Shown: piece after piece, positions 57,742 through 64,000 of the stretch
Layout: every line of letters begins with the position of its first letter
Numbering within the stretch: the first letter of the stretch is position 1
NCBI RefSeq assembly: GCF_003711515.1
Contig: NW_021167083.1
Coordinates: 591,697-655,696, forward strand
DNA length: 64,000 bases
Source: Sodiomyces alkalinus F11
Taxonomy: Eukaryota > Ascomycota > Sordariomycetes > Glomerellales > Plectosphaerellaceae
Direction: 5' to 3'
Notes under the pieces: generated by a model
The model's input: the letters and a program-made list of their open reading frames with translations, nothing else
Told to the model about the DNA's origin: nothing
Databases searched by the model: none
Made by a program: the position numbers and the translations under genes

Positions 57742-60700
57742 ATGGCACCATCAAGCCGTCAACGATCGACACCCTCGTCCGAGTACAAAGCTATTGCGGG
57801 TCAGAATGCCCGCGCAAAGCATGCGAAAGAGGCGGAAGACGCGACAATGAAAGATGCGGGCATCCCCGCCGACAAGGCAGAATCCAAAGCCCTCGAGCTA
57901 CAGCGCAAAGCCCTCGAAGCTCGACGCAAGACCGAATACGGGCGTCGTTGGTGGTGGACTGTCGGCTTCTGGACATGGATGCTCTGCATACACGCCGCTG
58001 GCATTCTCTTCTTTACAAGTGGTTTTCTGTTGACACGTCTGGTTTTGGACGAGAAGTCGAGCTGTGCTGTGCCGCCGGTGGATCTCCCCTCGAGCTGGAA
58101 CGGCCGAGGGACCGTCGGGGGCGGGTGCTGGCACCCCAAGTCCTTTGACAGGGCCGTTGTCGTCGTTATCGACGCCCTTCGGTATGACTTCACCGTGCCC
58201 GTACAAGATAACGCTCCTTTCCACAACGCCTTTCCCTTCTTACACGAGACTGCCGTCCGATCTCCCGAGCACGCCGTCTTGCGACCCTTCATCGCCGACC
58301 CACCGACAACCACCCTTCAGCGGCTCAAAGGCCTAACCACCGGTACCTTGCCGACCTTCATTGATGCGGGGAGCAACTTTGCGGGTACAGCAATTGACGA
58401 GGACAACCTGTTGATGCGGATGAAAGACGCTGGAAAGCGCATTGTACACCTGGGAGACGACACCTGGCTATCACTATTCCCCGGCTACTTTGAGGCCAAT
58501 ATCAGCCACGCCTATGACAGCTTCAACGTCTGGGATCTACACACAGTTGACAATGGTGTCATAGAGCATCTCGCTCCTCTTCTCGAAGACCGGCAAAAGG
58601 GGAGCTGGGATCTTCTTATCGGCCATCTACTCGGAGTGGATCACGCCGGTCACCGGTATGGTCCCGATCATGCTGCCATGACGGCCAAACTCCAACAAAT
58701 GGACGAGTTCATCCGTGATATCACTTCGCGCATCGACGAGGATACCCTCCTGGTTGTGATGGGCGACCACGGCATGGACAGCAAGGGGGACCATGGCGGT
58801 GAAAGCGACGACGAGGTGGAGGCTGCGCTCTGGATGTATTCCAAGCGCCCATTCTTTGGAAGGACCGAGCCTGAGCATATCCAACCTCCAGCCACGGCAA
58901 AAATCCGACCAGTCAACCAGATTGACCTTGTGCCGACCTTGGCTCTATTGCTCGGGATTCCCATCCCCTACAACAACCTCGGTGGCCCTATTGAGGAAGC
59001 ATTTGCTGGCAAACAGGGAAATGCATGGCAAAATCTGGCTGCGGTGTCGCGAATCACCGCGGCGGGAATTCGGCGGTATCAGGGCTCATACTTTGCCGCC
59101 CGCGGTGTTGAAAGCTCCGCTCCGAACCACAAGACGGATATTTGGAACACGGCTGAGCACTCTTGGGGGACGAAGTCGTGGCGGGACGCGTACCGGTCGT
59201 TCAGAGAATACCAACACGACACGCTCTCTGTCTGTAAGGGCCTCTGGGCCAGGTTTGACGTCCCTAAGATGGTGACTGGCATTACCATCATGGGTGTCGC
59301 GCTCGTCTTCCTCCTGGTGTACTCCTCTCGTGGTGAAGATGATGACTTCGCAGCGGCAGAGGATTCGGAGCTCGACCTGGTCGAGAAGAAACTCGAGCTC
59401 CGGGATTTTCAGTCCGATTCGTCCCCCTCTTACAAGACGCGTCACAAGAGTATTGTGGTGGCCGCTCTGGTAGGCGCTGTCCCCGGGGCGGTTGCCGGTG
59501 CCACACTGTCCTTTCTGACCGGACTCGATGACCTGAGCTATGCAGGGGCGGCAGCAGCTCTGGCCAGCGTCTTGGCTGCCCTGGCATCTATGCTCGGGGC
59601 CGGCAAGAGAGTGGCCGATATCCTGCCTACATCGGTATGGGGTTGGCTTTCGGTCATATTCACTGTGAGCCAGTCTGTTGGCTTCGCGTCCAACTCGTAT
59701 ACTATTTGGGAAGATTCTATCCTTCTGTTCTTCCTCACTACCTTTGGTGTAGTGAGCGCCGTCGCTTCCTTCTCTATTCCCTCTGCCAGGGACCGCACTT
59801 TAGGCGTGTACCATTCTGTTGTCTTTATCGTCCTGGGCAGGGTGGCATCCTTCTCGAAGCTCTGTCGGGAGGAGCAGATGCCCTACTGCACGTCAACTTA
59901 CTATGCATCGGCTTCGTCTTCAACCTCGGCGGTTTGGCAGTTGGTTATTCCTTTTGCTGTCGCCTTGATGCTTCCGGCCGTCATCAAGTCGTTCCTAGTG
60001 CCACCCCGATCTTGGGAAGGCCTCGGCCCGACCTGGATTGGTACTATATACAGGACCGGTCTTTTCATGGCCGCCACTTACTGGGTTCTCGACGCCGCCG
60101 ATAACAGCAATTGGTTCCCCAGCCTATCTTCGCATGCGCTCAAGTCGATCGGCGTCTATCTCGCGCAGCTTACTCTCGCCCTAGCTTTCGTGGCAGGCAC
60201 GACAGCCTTCATTTGGGCACCGCCCTTGGTATCTGTTTTCACGGCAGCGAGCCCGACCGGAGCTAAACAGCTCACGATTCTCGGCTACGGGAACGCGCAC
60301 GGGGCGAGATACCTCCTTCTGCCGCTCAATATCCTGGGGGCGTGTATCCTCCTGTCGAAGCCCATGGGAGGCGGAGCTCTTGCCATCGTTTTCTGGCAGA
60401 TCATGTCGCTGATGGAAATCGTGGACCTCAACTCCCTATCGGGCGAGGCCATCGGTCCCGTCATGCTCGGGCTGATCGGCAACTTTGGGTACTTCAAGAC
60501 GGGCCACCAGGCGGCGCTGAGCAGCATCCAATGGGACAGTGCTTTCATCCCACTGTTCTCCATCCGTTACCCCTGGAGCCCCGTCGTGGTCGCCCTGAAC
60601 ACGTTCGCGGGGCAGATCATCGCGGTGGCGGCGCTACCACTGATCGCTCTTTGGAAGGTAGGACCCAAAAGGAAAGGGGTCCTGGAGAGCACGAGCAGGG

Positions 60701-60924
60701 CCCTAGGGGCCCTTGTCTCCTTTTTCGCGGTGGAGTCGATGGCAACGATGGCGTGGGCCGGTCACTTGAGGAGACACCTGATGCTGTACAGGGTCTTCAG
60801 TCCTCGATTTATGATGGGGGCGGCGGTTTTACTTACCGTGGATCTGGTGGGTATTCTCGTTGCCCTGACGGGTGTGAAGGCCAACACATTATCTGTGAGT
60901 GAAGTGTTTGGGTGGGTGGACTGA
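57742..60924 (+). CDS. gpi13: GPI ethanolamine phosphate transferase 3 (Gpi13/PIG-O)
   Basis: A single exon encodes 1060 residues, close to yeast Gpi13 (1017). It transfers ethanolamine phosphate from phosphatidylethanolamine to the third mannose of the GPI precursor in the ER, the group later joined to proteins. A basic, Lys-rich N-terminus precedes a signal-anchor segment (about 70-95). The lumenal alkaline-phosphatase/sulfatase-like catalytic domain follows, with the metal-binding VVVVIDALRYDF (about 137-148), the GHLLGVDHAGHRYGP block and VMGDHGMD (about 338-345). About 14 membrane segments fill residues 515-1055. RYDF and DHAGHRYGP are Gpi13/PIG-O rather than Gpi7 or Mcd4 wording. The ATG sits in CGCCATGGCACC, a strong fungal start context. 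Confidence 0.95.
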   Translation: MAPSSRQRSTPSSEYKAIAGQNARAKHAKEAEDATMKDAGIPADKAESKALELQRKALEARRKTEYGRRWWWTVGFWTWMLCIHAAGILFFTSGFLLTRLVLDEKSSCAVPPVDLPSSWNGRGTVGGGCWHPKSFDRAVVVVIDALRYDFTVPVQDNAPFHNAFPFLHETAVRSPEHAVLRPFIADPPTTTLQRLKGLTTGTLPTFIDAGSNFAGTAIDEDNLLMRMKDAGKRIVHLGDDTWLSLFPGYFEANISHAYDSFNVWDLHTVDNGVIEHLAPLLEDRQKGSWDLLIGHLLGVDHAGHRYGPDHAAMTAKLQQMDEFIRDITSRIDEDTLLVVMGDHGMDSKGDHGGESDDEVEAALWMYSKRPFFGRTEPEHIQPPATAKIRPVNQIDLVPTLALLLGIPIPYNNLGGPIEEAFAGKQGNAWQNLAAVSRITAAGIRRYQGSYFAARGVESSAPNHKTDIWNTAEHSWGTKSWRDAYRSFREYQHDTLSVCKGLWARFDVPKMVTGITIMGVALVFLLVYSSRGEDDDFAAAEDSELDLVEKKLELRDFQSDSSPSYKTRHKSIVVAALVGAVPGAVAGATLSFLTGLDDLSYAGAAAALASVLAALASMLGAGKRVADILPTSVWGWLSVIFTVSQSVGFASNSYTIWEDSILLFFLTTFGVVSAVASFSIPSARDRTLGVYHSVVFIVLGRVASFSKLCREEQMPYCTSTYYASASSSTSAVWQLVIPFAVALMLPAVIKSFLVPPRSWEGLGPTWIGTIYRTGLFMAATYWVLDAADNSNWFPSLSSHALKSIGVYLAQLTLALAFVAGTTAFIWAPPLVSVFTAASPTGAKQLTILGYGNAHGARYLLLPLNILGACILLSKPMGGGALAIVFWQIMSLMEIVDLNSLSGEAIGPVMLGLIGNFGYFKTGHQAALSSIQWDSAFIPLFSIRYPWSPVVVALNTFAGQIIAVAALPLIALWKVGPKRKGVLESTSRALGALVSFFAVESMATMAWAGHLRRHLMLYRVFSPRFMMGAAVLLTVDLVGILVALTGVKANTLSVSEVFGWVD

Positions 60925-62206
60925 ACCCAGATGAGGCAGGACAAGTCTTCAGCTTTCAAAATTTGGTCTCTTTGTATTATACATCGATTCGTCATCGGAT
61001 CAAGGATTGGGTGATATAGGTATGATACCCAAGGTCACAAGGTCCTCGACTCGGGGGCCCCTGAGGTACCGAGTCGGATGATGGGATTTCTGACACAGGC
61101 GCTTGGTTGATACCTGGTATCTAATACGGATAACACAAAAGTCACATCCCTCGATAGACGTGTATAGATAGTAAATACAGTCAGTTAAATATCAATTCGA
61201 TTTGGACGCCAAGGGCCCTTCTACCGGACACATCGTGAAAGCACTTACACATCTGTCTCGGATGGGTAGCGCGGCGGACATTCCTCCACCACCACAGCGT
61301 TGAACGTCAGACCACGGCCTCAGCTCCATGGATGTGGGGAACCATTAATAAGCCACAGGAGAGACACCGACACACTCCAACATAGTACTTTCTTTGTCGC
61401 CATGTCTGAGTGGGAGTGCAAAGTAGATCTCTTGCCCGGCTAGGTACCTCAATTTCTCCACTTTTTCAAAATAAATCAGGCAGTGGCAGCGGGAGCTTGG
61501 GGAAAGCACAGGGCAGGTCGATCCAGGCTATTCTTTTTATTTTTATTTTTATTTTTCTTTTTTCTTTCTTTTATTCTTTTTTTCTTTTTCCTTTTCCACC
61601 ACCTTCCAACCGTCTTGATAACTCAAATCAAGCCTCCGCGTCTTCCCACCCAAGACCTTTCTCCCTCTACATCCTTACCTTACCAACCGACGTTGTCGAT
61701 ACCTAATCCACACCTAACTTCCCATCATCGAACGACTTGTGTGTCTGCTGTACATACACGTTTTTTCTTCCAACCGCTAAATCCCACTCTCCTCTTCCCC
61801 GTTGAATCTCGCCACCCATATTTCACCTCGGATCTCCGGGTCAACACTTCAACGCTTCACGAACGCCTTGCCTTGCCTTACCCCTCTCCTAATTTCACTC
61901 CATCTTCCTGATCATCTCGAATCCCACTCGACTCACGCATCAACCGATATTACCGGTCCATATCGAGTCTTGAAGGTGTGTGATTGCAACCCCCATTCCG
62001 TCCCCACTTCTTTCATTTCTACAATTTGACCAAGTTGCTCGCAACCCAACGCTGACGGTTTACCTGAGAGCAGTCTTCCTACCACCTCCCCGATCTTTCC
62101 TTTCACAATTGTGTCAAATATCACCTCGTCCTCTTACGGTTCTTCTCTGCCACCCCGGAGTTTGATTGCGCCAATACACAGATATATCCACGATAACTCA
62201 GCAATC
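60925..62206. other. Intergenic region and long pyrimidine-rich leader of the nxt3-like gene
   Basis: It is 1.3 kb. A strong T/C-rich tract at about 61,510-61,600 and CT-rich sequence up to 62,150 are typical of promoters and 5' leaders of highly expressed fungal genes. Short upstream ATG frames occur from 61,401 on. A leader intron starting GTGTGTG near 61,976 is possible but unproven. Confidence 0.55.
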
Positions 62207-63995
62207 ATGGCGGCCAACGGTACCTTCGCGAACCAGGAACAGCTGAAGGGTAATAGCGAGCCCGCGCCCGCTGCCTCTGCTGAGACAACTTCCTCCGGCA
62301 ACTCTAGCAACCTTAGCAAGGATGAGGTCGGCTGGTACTTTGTCGAGCAGTACTACACTACCCTGAGCAAGACACCCGAGAAGCTTCATGTAGGTTTTGC
62401 GCCTCTCTCCTCGCGAAGAGTATGACCCAGGTTACTAACCAAGGCCACAGCTGTTCTACGGAAAGCGGTCTCAGTTCGTTTATGGGAAAGAAGCCGAAGT
62501 TGCTAGCGTCTCGGTTGGAAGAAGTGTGAGTCTACCCGCCGCGCACGACAAGTCCTATCAAGAGGCACCCAATTAACTTTTGTGTCACACCTGTAGGCCA
62601 TCCAAGAGCGCATCAAGGAGCTTGATTTCCAGGACTGCAAAGTCCGCGTCACCAACGTGGATTCCATGGCCTCCTTCGACAACATCGTCATCCAGGTTAT
62701 TGGTGAGACTTCCAACAGGGCCGGCGAGCCCCAGAAATTCGCTCAGACCTTTGTCCTCGCCCCACAACCCTCCGGCTATTTTGTTGTCAACGACATCCTG
62801 CGCTTCATTAGTGAGGAAGGAGAGGAAGAGGCCGCCCCCGAAACTCAGGAGGAGCAGGCGTCGATCGCGTCCGCGCCGACCCCGGAGTCTGAAGTTCCGG
62901 CTGCCGCTGAGGCAACTGAGAAGGTTGCGGAGGAGCAGACTGAGGTTGAGGCCATGGCTGCCGACAAGAAGCCCGAGGAAGCTGCGGCGCCGGAGGCTAT
63001 CCCGAAGCCAGCTGAGCCTACTGCCGAGCCTACCAAGCCCGAGGCTGTCCCTGAGCCTCAACCAGAGGCTGCGGCTCCCCCTACCCCCGAGGCCGCTGCC
63101 CGCGAGGTTGCCGAGGAGAGCGTAAAGGAAGCAGAGAAGCCCGCCGAACCCAAGCCGACTCCCGCCGCCCCTGCTCAGGCAGCCGAGAAGCCTGCGCCAG
63201 TGCCGGCCGTCCCTGCCAAGCCCATGTCGTGGGCCAGCCGTGCCGCAGCTGCCCTTGGGGCCAAACCTGCCGTCCCCCTCCCGAAGACCGCCACACCTCC
63301 TGCCCAGTCCAAGGCAGCTGCTCCCGCCCCTGCTACGGCTCCCGCGCCTACCCCTGCTCAACAGCCGGCTTCCCAAACACAGCAGGCAGCCGAACCTAAG
63401 GAGTCCTCGCAGGGCGGGACTGAATGGCAGTCGGTCACCGACTCCAAGCGCCAGAACCGCCCGCAGTCTATCTCCGGATCTCCTGCCGAGAACCCTGGCA
63501 CCTTGGGCTACGTTAAGTACGTGACGGAAAAGGTCAAGATGGAGGATCTGATGGCAGCTCTCGCTAGCCACGGCGAGCTCACCTATTTCGACATTAACCG
63601 CACGAAGGTTAGTTTTTCTTCTTCTTTTTTTTTTTCTCCTATCTTTTTCTTTTCGCCGCACCACCATCTTGAAGACCTTGAACTAACAAATTGTGCAGAA
63701 CTGCGCTTTCGTCGAGTTCGCCACCCCCGCCGGATATCAGGCCGCTGTAGCCGCTAATCCTCACACTGTCAACGGTGAGAACATCGTCGTTGAGCCTCGC
63801 CGCCTCAAAGCCGGCGGGTACACCGGCGGAAACTATGGGCCTGGTCGAGGTGGTGCCGCCAACCGGGGACGTGGTGGCTACGACGGCCAGCGGTCCGGAA
63901 GCCAGGGCGGTGGCCGGGGAGGTTTCACTGGACAAGGTCGCGGTCGCGGTGGTGCTCCCCGTGGCCGTGTTGCCCCTCAGGCGACCAGCGCTTAA
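62207..63995 (+). CDS. nxt3: NTF2-like and RRM RNA-binding protein (G3BP/Nxt3/Bre5 type)
   Basis: Four exons: 62207-62389, 62451-62525, 62597-63607 and 63699-63995, encoding 521 residues. Donors are GTAGGT, GTGAGT and GTTAGT; acceptors are ACAG, GTAG and GCAG; every junction is in phase 0. An NTF2-like domain covers about 41-165 (GWYFVEQYYTTLSKTPEKLH, FYGKRSQFVYG, then a PSGYFVVNDILRF end). A long Ala/Pro/Glu-rich linker follows. A divergent RRM spans about 390-455 (GYVKYVTEKVKMEDLMAAL, then NCAFVEFATPAGYQAAV), and the C-terminus is Gly/Arg-rich with RGG motifs. This is the G3BP order. Homologues (S. pombe Nxt3, yeast Bre5) partner the ubiquitin protease Ubp3 and join stress granules and ribophagy. 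The stop lies 5 bp before the window end. Confidence 0.93.
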
Positions 63996-64000
63996 ACCAA

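Noticed and set aside
62585..63667. 360-codon minus-strand frame
   Set aside because: It is antisense to the Ala/Pro/Glu-rich exon of the NTF2-RRM gene; the Gly/Arg/Leu-rich product is a codon-bias shadow.

Overview
The window looks like nuclear chromosomal DNA of a filamentous ascomycete (Pezizomycotina, most like Sordariomycetes). The evidence is short 50-110 bp introns with GTACGT/GTGAGT donors and CTAAC/CTGAC branch sites, fungal-specific gene families (PAN1, GPI13, DUF1640, a G3BP/Nxt3-like protein), and a transposon island with the mutation pattern of repeat-induced point mutation (RIP): CpA/TpG almost gone, TpA abundant, CpG kept.

Left arm (1-16,987), all genes on the minus strand: the 5' part of a Sep1/Hcm1-type forkhead transcription factor gene running off the window edge, a 4.6 kb gene-free stretch that must contain its promoter, the endocytosis/actin scaffold gene pan1 (3 exons), and a PH-like plus leucine-rich-repeat protein gene (5 exons).

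Transposon island (16,988-about 38,320): a 209-bp-period tandem duplication, then nested retroelements. Element A is a chromodomain Ty3/gypsy element with 298-bp LTRs and target duplication GTATA. Its downstream half holds a non-LTR (LINE) retrotransposon, which in turn carries a lightly mutated solo LTR (target duplication CCTAC). Element B is a second chromodomain gypsy element with 536-bp LTRs and target duplication CTAGG, inserted inside the right LTR of A. A minus-strand Ty1/copia fragment closes the island. All coding sequence in it is destroyed, mostly by CAA/CAG to TAA/TAG, ATG to ATA and Cys to Tyr changes. All three reverse transcriptases have lost the second catalytic Asp.

Right arm (38,358-64,000): a fungal accessory protein-kinase-like gene pressed against the island; NADH-cytochrome b5 reductase (cbr1); splicing factor spp2; two adjacent sugar transporters of different families (an alpha-glucoside/maltose-type MFS permease and a Sut1-type permease); an endosomal Na+/H+ exchanger (nhx1 type); a mitochondrial DUF1640 coiled-coil protein; the GPI-anchor enzyme gene gpi13; and an NTF2-RRM-RGG protein of the G3BP/Nxt3 type. 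Apart from the two transporters these are housekeeping genes with no obvious pathway link. I saw no tRNA, rRNA or CRISPR.

The signals most worth a second look are: an antisense Cys-rich/coiled-coil reading frame between pol and the 3' LTR of element B; two related LTRs that share R-U5 but have unrelated U3 regions, both with paired CACGTG boxes at 12-bp spacing; a RIP gradient that flips between the two LTRs of B; a row of hairpins with a constant TCTAAAC loop and covarying stems; and a compact three-way-junction inverted repeat at 55,175-55,248.
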